Source of the DNA: Pseudomonadota bacterium
GTDB taxonomy: Bacteria > Pseudomonadota > Gammaproteobacteria > Steroidobacterales > Steroidobacteraceae
Length of the DNA stretch: 64,000 bases
Reading direction: 5' to 3'
NCBI GenBank assembly: GCA_023423065.1
Contig: JAFAGC010000130.1
Coordinates: 1-64,000 of the forward strand
The position numbers and the translations under genes were made by a program. The notes below the pieces were generated by a model, which was not told the DNA's origin, searched no databases, and saw nothing but the letters and a program-made list of their open reading frames with translations. This document shows, piece after piece, positions 9,253-17,700 of this stretch (position 1 is the stretch's first letter; every line of letters starts with the position of its first letter).

Positions 9253-9801
9253 ATGAAAACACTTCTGAGTATCGCAGCCCTGATATCAGCCGCGTACCTG
9301 GCTCAGCCGGCCGTCGCGCAACAGGACAAACCAGCCAAGCCGGCCACGGAACAGACGCAGTCGGCGCCGAGCCCTGCCGAGATCGACAAGCAGGTCGAGA
9401 AGATGCAGGGACTCCTGGCGAAGATGGATGAGCAGATGGCGCAGATCGACAAGACCTCGGATCCCAAGGCCAGACAGAAGCTGCTGGAGGAACATTGGAC
9501 CACGATGAGTGAGGCGAGGACGCTCATGCATGGCGCGTGGGGATGTTGCGGCGGGAATCCGCCCATGGGCCGACATCGGATGGGTGGAATGACGGGAGGT
9601 CCGATGATGTGGAGCGAGTATCGGAATCTCACGCCCGAGCAGCTCAAGCAGCGCCAGTACATGATGGAGCGCTGGTGGCCGATGCAGCAGATGATGATGG
9701 ATCACATGATGCGGCATCAGCATTCGATGATGCCGGGCAATCCCGCCGCGCCTCCAGCGCCACCCGCGATGCCGCCACCCCCACCGCCGACTCCCAAGTA
9801 G
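9253..9801 (+). CDS. Secreted Met/His-rich protein, unknown function
   Basis: A 182-aa protein. A signal peptide (about residues 1-20, ending AVAQQ) is followed by a charged, probably coiled-coil segment and a C-terminal half rich in Met, His, Gly and Pro, including a CC pair and repeated MM and HMM motifs, then a polyproline tail. AAGGAG lies 8 bp before the ATG. Met/His-rich periplasmic proteins often bind copper or other soft metals, so a metal role beside the P-type ATPase is a reasonable inference, not shown by any catalytic motif. Confidence 0.75.
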   Translation: MKTLLSIAALISAAYLAQPAVAQQDKPAKPATEQTQSAPSPAEIDKQVEKMQGLLAKMDEQMAQIDKTSDPKARQKLLEEHWTTMSEARTLMHGAWGCCGGNPPMGRHRMGGMTGGPMMWSEYRNLTPEQLKQRQYMMERWWPMQQMMMDHMMRHQHSMMPGNPAAPPAPPAMPPPPPPTPK

Positions 9802-9845
9802 CTTCGTCTGCGTCGCAGCGCGCATTGGATCCGCCTATTCGTATT

Positions 9846-9895
9846 GAAAGGCGATCTATTTTTATTGATAATCGATAAACAATGAGATAGTGTTC
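9846..9895. promoter_or_regulatory. AT-rich region with candidate operator before DUF2975/XRE pair
   Basis: A sharply AT-rich stretch contains TTGATAATCGATAAACAA (9866-9883), with ATCGAT and near-inverted TTGAT/TTATC elements. It lies just upstream of the DUF2975 gene and contrasts with the GC-rich surroundings. Such small XRE regulators usually control their own promoter, so this is the likely operator/promoter. Confidence 0.4.
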
Positions 9896-9925
9896 GGACC
9901 GAACGAATCTTCTGGAGCGGTGGTC

Positions 9926-10402
9926 ATGAAATCAGGCGCGACCTTGTTTCTGCGGGCGGTGCTCGTGCTCTTCGGGGTCGGCGCCCTGGCTCTCCTGCTC
10001 GTGGAACCGCACCTCGAGGGCCGGAACGCGCATGCCACGGTCTTCGAAATCTATTTCAAAGATCCTTTCCTGGCGTATGTGTACTTGGGTTCCATTCCGT
10101 TTTTCGTGGGGCTGTATCACGCGATCAAGGTGTTGGGGTACGTCGCACAGAACAAGGAATTCTCGCCCTCGACCCTGAGATCCGTGCGAACCATCAAGCA
10201 CTGCGCGATCGTGCTCATCGCGTTCGTCCTGGGCGCGGAAGTTCTCATCTTGTCGAGCGGTGATGACGATCCCGCGGGTGGCGTCGTCATCGGCGCCGTC
10301 ATCATCTTCGCCTCGATCGTGGTTGCAGCAGCCATGACGGTCTTCGAACGCGCCTTGCGGAAAGCCGTCGACATGAAGTCTGAAAACGATTTGACGGTAT
10401 GA
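9926..10402 (+). CDS. DUF2975 family membrane protein
   Basis: A 158-aa protein with four predicted membrane helices and the overall look of DUF2975. GGAG lies upstream of the ATG at 9926; the in-frame ATG at 9890 lacks an SD and sits in the AT-rich control region. The gene is followed after 10 bp by a small XRE regulator, the standard DUF2975/HTH pairing. The biochemical function of the family is unknown to me. Confidence 0.8.
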   Translation: MKSGATLFLRAVLVLFGVGALALLLVEPHLEGRNAHATVFEIYFKDPFLAYVYLGSIPFFVGLYHAIKVLGYVAQNKEFSPSTLRSVRTIKHCAIVLIAFVLGAEVLILSSGDDDPAGGVVIGAVIIFASIVVAAAMTVFERALRKAVDMKSENDLTV

Positions 10403-10412
10403 GGCTGCGCCC

Positions 10413-10619
10413 GTGCCATTGATAGTCAACCTCGACGTGATGATGGCGAGGCGGAAGATGAGCGTGACCGAGCTTTCGGAGAAAGTCGGCATCACGATGG
10501 CGAATCTATCCATCCTGAAGAATGGGAAGGCCAGGGCGATCCGATTCTCGACACTCGAGGCGATTTGCAGGGTGCTGGATTGTCAGCCAGGAGACATCCT
10601 GGAATATCGCCGAACCTAG
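10413..10619 (+). CDS. Small XRE-family HTH regulator
   Basis: A 68-aa protein that is essentially one helix-turn-helix domain (MSVTELSEKVGITMANLSIL), ending GDILEYRRT as in YozG-like regulators. The start is a GTG with GAGG upstream. It is the partner of the adjacent DUF2975 protein and probably an autorepressor of the pair. Confidence 0.88.
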   Translation: MPLIVNLDVMMARRKMSVTELSEKVGITMANLSILKNGKARAIRFSTLEAICRVLDCQPGDILEYRRT

Positions 10620-10727
10620 TCGGAGCTCGACCCGTACCCACGCGGGAATGCGCCCCGTCTGGTCACGCGATGGCCGAAGGCGTGAGCTCGCGCGGTATAA
10701 CGGACCAAACCGGCAAGGAGACATCGC

Positions 10728-11171
10728 ATGGCATCCGTACACGTTCCAACGAATGCACTCGTACTGGTTGGCGACGGTAGAAGAGCGCTGTTCCTGCGAA
10801 ATCGCGGCACGCCGCGCCACATCGAATTGATCACCGAGCGCGAGATGTCGCAGGACAATCCTCCGAACCGCGAGCAGGGCAGCGACCGGCCCGGTCGGTA
10901 CCTGGGCGCCGACAGAGTGTCGCGCAGCGCGTTCGAACAGACCGACTGGCACCAGCAGGCGGAGAAACGATTCGCGGCCGAAATCGCCGATACGTTGTAT
11001 CGGATGGCGCACACACAACGATTCGAAGAACTCGTGCTGGTCGCGCCACCCAAGCTGCTTGGAGATCTGCGGGCCGCGCTGCATTCCGAGGTCACCGAAC
11101 GAATCGTCGCGGAGCTCCCGAAAGATCTGACTCCGAATCCGGTGCCGGAGATCGCCAGGCTGCTCAGCTGA
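10728..11171 (+). CDS. Host-attachment-family protein
   Basis: A 147-aa soluble protein. It begins with a short strand containing NALVLVGDGRRALFL, then has a basic linker and a C-terminal ELVLVAPPKLLGDLR segment, the pattern of proteins annotated 'host attachment protein' (named from Agrobacterium; molecular function unclear). AAGGAG is correctly spaced before the ATG. It stands alone between an XRE gene and a CBS gene. Confidence 0.8.
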   Translation: MASVHVPTNALVLVGDGRRALFLRNRGTPRHIELITEREMSQDNPPNREQGSDRPGRYLGADRVSRSAFEQTDWHQQAEKRFAAEIADTLYRMAHTQRFEELVLVAPPKLLGDLRAALHSEVTERIVAELPKDLTPNPVPEIARLLS

Positions 11172-11313
11172 GATTTCCGCTGCGCCGCGAGCTTTTCGGC
11201 GCGGCGCGATTCCGCATCGAGTCCTACACGAGCTGTTGCCGCGCGTGCAACACGATCGCGCGGGAAGCGCGCAGCATCGGCGGTTCAGCCCGCTGCAAGG
11301 ACAAGGAGCAGAC

Positions 11314-11736
11314 ATGCAGATCCGCGAGGTGATGACTTCACATGTGAGCATGGTGAAACCGGAAACTGCCGTATCGGAGATCGCCATGAAAATGCGCGAC
11401 GAAGACATCGGCTCCGTGCCGGTCACGGACGGCGACAAGTTGATCGGCATCGTGACCGACCGGGACATCGTGACGCGGGGACTGGCGCAATCCCCGGACA
11501 TGAGCCGCGTCAAGGCCAAGGACGTGATGTCTCCGAAGATCCTCTATTGCATGGAGGACGAATCGGTTACCGAAGTGCTCGAGAACATGAGAGAGGAACA
11601 GGTCCGGCGCCTGCCGGTCGTGAATCGCGAGAAACGACTGGTCGGCGTGGTTTCGCTCGGCGATCTCAGCAAGGCGGAGACCCAGCACGCCGGCGACGCT
11701 CTCGCCGGGATATCGAAGACCGCGCAAAAACACTGA
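11314..11736 (+). CDS. Tandem CBS-domain protein
   Basis: A 140-aa protein made of two CBS motifs (about residues 8-60 and 73-128), with the typical IGSVPVTDGDKLIGIVTDRDI and VRRLPVVNREKRLVGVVSL signatures (both shown at 20 residues or fewer). Stand-alone CBS pairs bind adenine nucleotides and act as stress or energy sensors. The ATG is preceded by AAGGAG; an upstream in-frame ATG has no ribosome site. Confidence 0.9.
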   Translation: MQIREVMTSHVSMVKPETAVSEIAMKMRDEDIGSVPVTDGDKLIGIVTDRDIVTRGLAQSPDMSRVKAKDVMSPKILYCMEDESVTEVLENMREEQVRRLPVVNREKRLVGVVSLGDLSKAETQHAGDALAGISKTAQKH

Positions 11737-11739
11737 GAC

Positions 11740-11783
11740 CGCAGAAAGAAAACGGCGGCCGGATCACACGATCCGACCGCCGT
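11740..11783 (-). terminator. Rho-independent terminator of the xylan operon
   Basis: A 14-bp stem (11752-11765 with 11770-11783, one mismatch, ACAC loop) is followed on the minus strand by TTTTCTTTCT. It lies just beyond the stop of the last gene of the minus-strand xylan operon. No T-run follows on the plus strand. Confidence 0.8.
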
Positions 11784-11821
11784 CGATTACCCCCCGTTTC
11801 CGGGAACAGCCTTATCGGCCG

Positions 11822-12523
11822 TTACTTTCCTGACGGATGCTGCGGCGTGATGGCGATGGGAGCCGTCCGCGTCACAACCTGCCCGTTCTGCTGGTAGTAC
11901 AGGTGTTCCAGGTACACCCAGTACGTCTGGCCGTTGCTCAGGCCCTTGATGTGCACGCCCTTCGAGTTGAAGTTGACGTTGCCATAGGGCTTGAAGGGAC
12001 CGTCCTGCGACTTGCCGAGGTAGACGCCGAAGCCCTTGCCGTTGGCCGGAGCATTTTCGAAGTCCACGTTGGCCTGGCCGTTACCGGTCTCGACTCCCGT
12101 CACCTTGATATCCCGGAACTTGAAGATGTTGGGCTCCGAAATATCCTTCCTGTCGGCTTCCGTCTGCATCAGGTAGACGATCAACGCGGGGTCGGCCGCC
12201 TGCGAGAAATCGATGTCACCGCCGATGGTCAGCACGGTGTTCTCGGGATTCCAGCTCTTGGTCCAGGCCTTCGCGAAGTTCACGCCCATGCCGAAGTTTC
12301 CGGGATGCATGGGTTGTTTGAACTTGACCTCGATGGTGTCGGGTGAACCGCTGACGCCGCTGATACCGGCCACCGAGGCGATCGTCCCCGATGCGCCGTA
12401 GTTGGTCGTGAGATCGACGATCCCCTTCTGCGGATCGCTGGCCGCCACCGAGCCCGCGATTGCGATGCTCAGGATGCTGGCCGCGGCGATGACGCGGTGC
12501 CTCGTGTTGTGCATGAGTTTCAT
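11822..12523 (-). CDS. Secreted FN3-like protein of the xylan operon
   Basis: A 233-aa protein with a signal peptide (about residues 1-28, ending VAASD). The body looks all-beta. The C-terminal part (GLSNGQTYWVYLEHLYYQQNG) resembles a fibronectin type III-like repeat. No catalytic motif is recognised. The start at 12523 has an AAGGGGGAA ribosome site, the same type found before the other two genes of this operon. Location and secretion suggest a carbohydrate-binding or accessory role in xylan attack. Confidence 0.75.
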   Translation of the reverse strand: MKLMHNTRHRVIAAASILSIAIAGSVAASDPQKGIVDLTTNYGASGTIASVAGISGVSGSPDTIEVKFKQPMHPGNFGMGVNFAKAWTKSWNPENTVLTIGGDIDFSQAADPALIVYLMQTEADRKDISEPNIFKFRDIKVTGVETGNGQANVDFENAPANGKGFGVYLGKSQDGPFKPYGNVNFNSKGVHIKGLSNGQTYWVYLEHLYYQQNGQVVTRTAPIAITPQHPSGK

Positions 12524-12574
12524 AAGTTTTCCCCCTTCGAATTCCACATGAGTTTCTGTTTGCATCGCCATGTC

Positions 12575-14665
12575 TCAGTTCGCCAGCGTGTCCATGATGT
12601 CCATCTGCAGATCGAACGTGAATCCGGGGAACAGGTCCGGGAACTGCAGGTTGTCGATGAACAGCTTGCTCGGCACGGGGAACCGGGGACCGAAGGACGC
12701 GGCGCTGGTGCCGCCGCCGGCGATACCCACTTTGTGGTGGATCTGGAAGGAACGCAGCATCACGCCGTAGTTCTGCACCTGGACGCTGGGCACGGGATCG
12801 TTACCAGTCCAGCGGTCGCCCATGAGTTCCTCGGGCGAACGCGTGTCGTAGTAGAAGATCGCCTGGTCTTCACCCAGGTTGTTGATGCGCTCGGGGAAGC
12901 TGATGTACCACGAGTTTTCGATCGTGGTGATCTCGGGACGCATCATGAATTCCCACGAGTAGTAGGGAACCTTGATCTCCTTGCCCACCTTCTGTGATCC
13001 GACGGTGCGCAGGGTGTACGGCCCGTCGCTCGGATCGCCCTTGGCGTCGAGGTAGATAGTCGCCTTGCCGTTGGACGTGGGCGCCGTGTAGAGCAACCCG
13101 CCGGTCGGCGAGAGGAGTTCGACTGCCGGAGCATCGGACAAGATGGTCAGGTTTCTCTTCGTACCCTCGACCACCAGCCGCAGATCCGTCGTGGTGCCCA
13201 GCGAGTACTGGCCCGGGAAGGCCCAGGGCATGGCGGACGGATCGGTCACCGCGAACGGGTTGTATTCGAAGCCCGGGAACACGGTGACGGGCGCGGTCGC
13301 GGTGGCGACGTAACCGGCCGTGCTGCTCGAACCGTACGGCGGGGTGATCCCGCGCAGGACGAGCTCCGCCATGGCATGGAAATTCGCCTTCTCGGTGTTG
13401 TTGGTCGCGTGCGCGAGCCGCGGGGAAGCGATGTAGCCGATGTAGTCCTCGTATCCGAGACCCTCGCGGTACGAGCCGGTGCCCTCGTACATCTGGTACG
13501 CCAGCCGTGCGGCGTTGACCGCGATGGCCACGCTCTCGGCGCCGTTCCAGAAGTCGTCCATGCCTTCGAACACCATCATCGGACGCGGCGCGATCAATGC
13601 CAGCGTCATGTGGTGATCGACCGGCAGCTGGTGCTTGTTTTCCTGTCGGAAATTGTCGGGCAGCCGGCCGGTGAACCAGCGGAAGTAGTTGGTGCCGTCG
13701 TAAGCGCGGTCGATCTGCTCCTTGCGCGCGCCGGTGACGCCCGAGTAGAACGAGTTCGGGTCCATTTCCGCCGCCGTGTAGCTGCTCGCGTTGGCGTTGT
13801 TGCCCTGCGGATACTTCTTGGAGTCGTAGGTGTAGCGGATCGTGGAGGCGCCGAACTGTCCGGAATGGCCCACCCACGTCATGTACAGCCGCTCGTCGAA
13901 GGCCGACGCCAGCATGGCGATCTTGCCGCCGCGCGAGAAGCCGTAGGTGATCAGCTTCGTGTCGTCGATCTCGGGGAACAGGCCGTTCGGGTACTGCTCG
14001 TTGCGGATCTTGAGCGCATCGACCACGCGGTGAAAGCCCCAGGCCTGCGCGAGGAGCGTGCCGGTGTCGTACTTGACGTCGCCCTGCACGTACGGGAACA
14101 GCGTCCAGTAAACGCCGGTCGGCGCGCCCGCGCTGGTGTCCGAAGAAACGGCCGGGGTGGCGATGGACGCGTACCCGAGCTGCTGCCCGGTGACCTGTCC
14201 GTTGGTAGTTAGCGGATTGCCGCCGATGAAGGTCGGGAATTTCTCGACCAGCACACCGTCCTGGTAGGCCGCCGGGTACTGCTCGGCGGTCGGGATGGTG
14301 ACGTTGACGTTGAAGCCGGCGGTCCTGACGCCGACAACCTGGCCGCTCGCGTCCTTGACATCGACCTCCATGTCGACGCGCAGAGTGTTCCCGGTCCTCG
14401 AGGCGGTCAGTCGATCGGGCTCGTGGATGTAGCCGTATTCGTAGTACTGCAGGTAATCCTTGATCTCTTCGCGGCGCGCCTGCCACTGCTCGAGAGTCGT
14501 GAGCGGCGTGCCGTCGTTGAATTTGAACAGGTTCGGCAGCTCGTAGACGAACGGTAGTTGGTCGGGCCCCGGGTGCGACTGTGCGTTCGCGGTCGAGGCG
14601 AACAGGCTGGCACCGCCTATCGCGAGCGCCGCACAGGCGCGAATTGGCCATCTCGATCGAGTCAT
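12575..14665 (-). CDS. Glucuronoyl esterase, CE15 family
   Basis: A 696-aa secreted protein (signal peptide ends ANAQS). The catalytic region (about residues 30-480) has the CE15 nucleophile motif GFSRGGK with Ser near residue 244 (family consensus GCSRxGK; the Cys is Phe here) and the downstream His segment NKHQLPVDHH. CE15 enzymes cleave ester bonds between lignin alcohols and 4-O-methylglucuronate on xylan. A C-terminal beta-rich extension of about 200 residues is beyond the usual single-domain length. AAAGGGGGAA precedes the ATG. It lies between the GH30-GH10 xylanase and the FN3-like protein. Confidence 0.88.
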   Translation of the reverse strand: MTRSRWPIRACAALAIGGASLFASTANAQSHPGPDQLPFVYELPNLFKFNDGTPLTTLEQWQARREEIKDYLQYYEYGYIHEPDRLTASRTGNTLRVDMEVDVKDASGQVVGVRTAGFNVNVTIPTAEQYPAAYQDGVLVEKFPTFIGGNPLTTNGQVTGQQLGYASIATPAVSSDTSAGAPTGVYWTLFPYVQGDVKYDTGTLLAQAWGFHRVVDALKIRNEQYPNGLFPEIDDTKLITYGFSRGGKIAMLASAFDERLYMTWVGHSGQFGASTIRYTYDSKKYPQGNNANASSYTAAEMDPNSFYSGVTGARKEQIDRAYDGTNYFRWFTGRLPDNFRQENKHQLPVDHHMTLALIAPRPMMVFEGMDDFWNGAESVAIAVNAARLAYQMYEGTGSYREGLGYEDYIGYIASPRLAHATNNTEKANFHAMAELVLRGITPPYGSSSTAGYVATATAPVTVFPGFEYNPFAVTDPSAMPWAFPGQYSLGTTTDLRLVVEGTKRNLTILSDAPAVELLSPTGGLLYTAPTSNGKATIYLDAKGDPSDGPYTLRTVGSQKVGKEIKVPYYSWEFMMRPEITTIENSWYISFPERINNLGEDQAIFYYDTRSPEELMGDRWTGNDPVPSVQVQNYGVMLRSFQIHHKVGIAGGGTSAASFGPRFPVPSKLFIDNLQFPDLFPGFTFDLQMDIMDTLAN

Positions 14666-14766
14666 GTTGATTCCCCCTTTTTCACTGAGTCTTCGCATTG
14701 GAAGCCCATTCGAGCCAGCTGCGGACGCTGGCTCGAATGGGGTTGGTGCCGATCAACGATCCCAAG

Positions 14767-17700
14767 TCAACGTTGATAGACACCCAGATCGCCAAGGTCG
14801 ATTTCGTAACCGTCCTGGAGCTTTTCGTATTCCCCTTCGAAGTAGCTATCCAGGTACGAGTGTCCGAGGATGAACCGGTCCGGATTCATCGCACCGTAGT
14901 AGCCGCCGTTGGCGTTGCTCTGCTGGTCGAACAACACGTAGCTGCCCTGCCATCCCGAACCGGACACGCCCCAGCTGATGATGTGGTCGACGTACGGGCT
15001 GAACTTGGCGAACAGCTTGTACATCAGCGCGTACTGGTAGCCGAGCGCATCGGACTGCCGGATGTTGAGCACCGCGGGCGCGGTCGCGCCGCCGCCCGGC
15101 GCGCTGGTCGGCATCTTCAGGTCGAACTCCGAGAACGCGATGCCCGTCAGCAATCCCTGGTCGACGAGCGAGGCGTAGAGCGCCATCGCGTACTGGTTGT
15201 TGCTCGCGAGTGTCCTGCCGACCGAATCGTGGCCCTGGATGCCGACGTCTTCGATGAGCGGACGGCCGTCGTACAACGGATCGGACTTCCACGCCGTGTT
15301 CATCGCGCGAACCATGTTGTAGACTGTCCGCGCCTTGCTGCGCGTGTAGATGTCGTAGTCGTTGTAGGTCAGCTTCGGCGGATGCTCCTGGACGTACGCG
15401 TCGATGCTGCCCTCGGCGTCGTGTCCGTCGAGCTTCATGTACTCCGGCAGGCTCGCGTAGTTGGCCTTGTAGGCCGCCGCCATCTGCGCGTTCGGAGCCG
15501 CGATGTGCGCGTGCTTGAAGAGCAGATAGATGTAGTGCTCACGGATGTCGCCGCCGATCAGGTCGTCCGACATCGCCACGAGCCAGTTCGTGTGCTTCAG
15601 GCTCGTCCGCCAGTTGTTGGGGTCGAGCGGGATCAGCTCGCTGTGACGGCTCTCGTGGATCTCCTCGTTGAGCACGTCCCACGAATTGAACGGGATGACG
15701 CCGCGTTCCTCGCTCGAACCGTACTTCGCGTCGGTCGAAAGGAAGTGCCGCATCACGTACATCGTGTGATTGAACTGCACTCGGCGCGCCATCTCCTTGT
15801 CGACCCGGACCTGCGTCGTGACGCCGTTGCCGAGGCCGTAGAAGTTGGTCGTGCCGTTGTACCCGGACGGCAGGGTCGCGGGAACGATCTGACGCATCCA
15901 TGTCGGCGCCTGGTTGTACCAGGCCAGCACGTGGCCGTGAGCCTTGTACTGTCCCGGCGTTCCCGAGTTCCGAATCGCCAGGTAGGCGTTGGTGGGGAAG
16001 TTGTACTCGGCCGTGCCGGGCGCGGTGGTCGCGCCGGTCAGCGTCCCGCCGTCGACATTCCTCAACCAGTTCGGACCACGCGGATGCGTGGGCTCCGCCT
16101 TGAGGTTGTTGCCGTCGACGAAGATCTCGTAGTGCCGGGCGCGCGTGCCGGTCACGTTGCCCGTGCCGATCGCGCCGACCATGAAGAGCCCGTTCCCATT
16201 GTTGTACTTGCTCTTCAGGGGCGCGACCACGCTCTGGTTCTGCGTGTTGACGACATTGGGAAGCGGCGTGGTGGTCGGGTCCGGCGCCGTGATCTTGATG
16301 TCGGAGACGAAAATGACGGCGGTTTCCGCGGGACGGCTCGTCTCGCCATGCAGCTCCAGGATGAAGTTGGAGGAATTTCCAACCGAGGCATTGATGCTGT
16401 GGTGAGCCCTGAACCAGGTTTCACCGTTGTAGCTGCCCACCCAATCGGGATTGAGATTGTTGTACTGGTAATCCCGCAGGTAGCTGTCGAGGTCGGAGTT
16501 GGTGTTCCTGATCCGGAACCTCATGAGCTTGCCCTGGTTGCTCCTCGGGTAATACACGTCGAACTCGATCGTCGCGCCCGCGGGGACGGCGACCGTCGCC
16601 GACAACGGCGACTGCATCGTGATGCCGCCGAACGTGCTCGTCCCGTTGTGCGCGTAGTTGATCCGCAGCACATCCGCCTTGCCTTCGGAGTCCACGAACG
16701 GATACGGAACCATTGCGAACGTACCGCCCGCGAAGTTGGCGGGAACACGATTGTCGAGCGGGGTTCGCGAAGTCCACGCATGGGTGGGCGCCGCAATCGT
16801 CACCGGCAGCCGGCCCGGACCCGGATCGAGACGGAAGTAAGGATCCGAACCGTCCGCCTTGATCTTCGCGGCGAATGCATCCATCGCGTCGCGCAGCGTG
16901 GTCACGGCCTCGATGGCCGCACCGCCGAACGCCGTGCGCGCGAATGCCAGCGCGTCATCGAGATCCTTCAGCTCGTGCGCGTACACCCACGGGAACGCCT
17001 TGTTCACGTCGGAGCCGTCTTCCGTGCGGCTGACCTGCATCGGGAACTCGCGATTGCCCGCTTTCAGCTCCTCGCCCTGCAGGATGAGATCGACCAGCAC
17101 GAGCGACGCGCGGATCTCCTCCGCCAGGCTGCGCAGCTGGGCCGCGGCCGCGGCGCTCACCGCCGGGTTCGCTCCGCCGCTGAGCTGCGCCAGGTCGGCG
17201 AGGAAGTCCTCGATGGCCTTGAGCGCCGTCGCATTGCTGCACGGGATCTTGAGATTCGCGCACGGCGCGAGGTTGTCGAGCAATGTCCGCTCGGTAGCGC
17301 CGCTGAAGTTGAACGCGTCGACGCGCACGCCAAGCGCGTGCAGTTGCGTGGCCGCGTTCACGGGCACCGCCGAAGACGCGCCCGCCAGCTTGACGCTGAC
17401 GTCGTCGATCGCGAATTCGCCGGTGGTGCCGCTCGTGAACAGCAGCGAAAGTCCCGCGGCGCTGATCTGCGAGATCTGCACCGGGACGCTGAACTGCGTC
17501 TTCAGCTGGGTCCACTGACCCGCGGGAGCGCTCACCGACCAGATCGGATAGACGAGGGTGGGCATGCCGTTGCGCGCGATGTTGAGCACCGCGCTGATCT
17601 CGTCGTCCGCGGCGGCGGGACGCACCCAGGCCGACAGCTCGTAGACGTAGCGGTCTTCGAGCTTGTTGGTCATGGCCTGGCCGATGCCGACGGCGGGATT

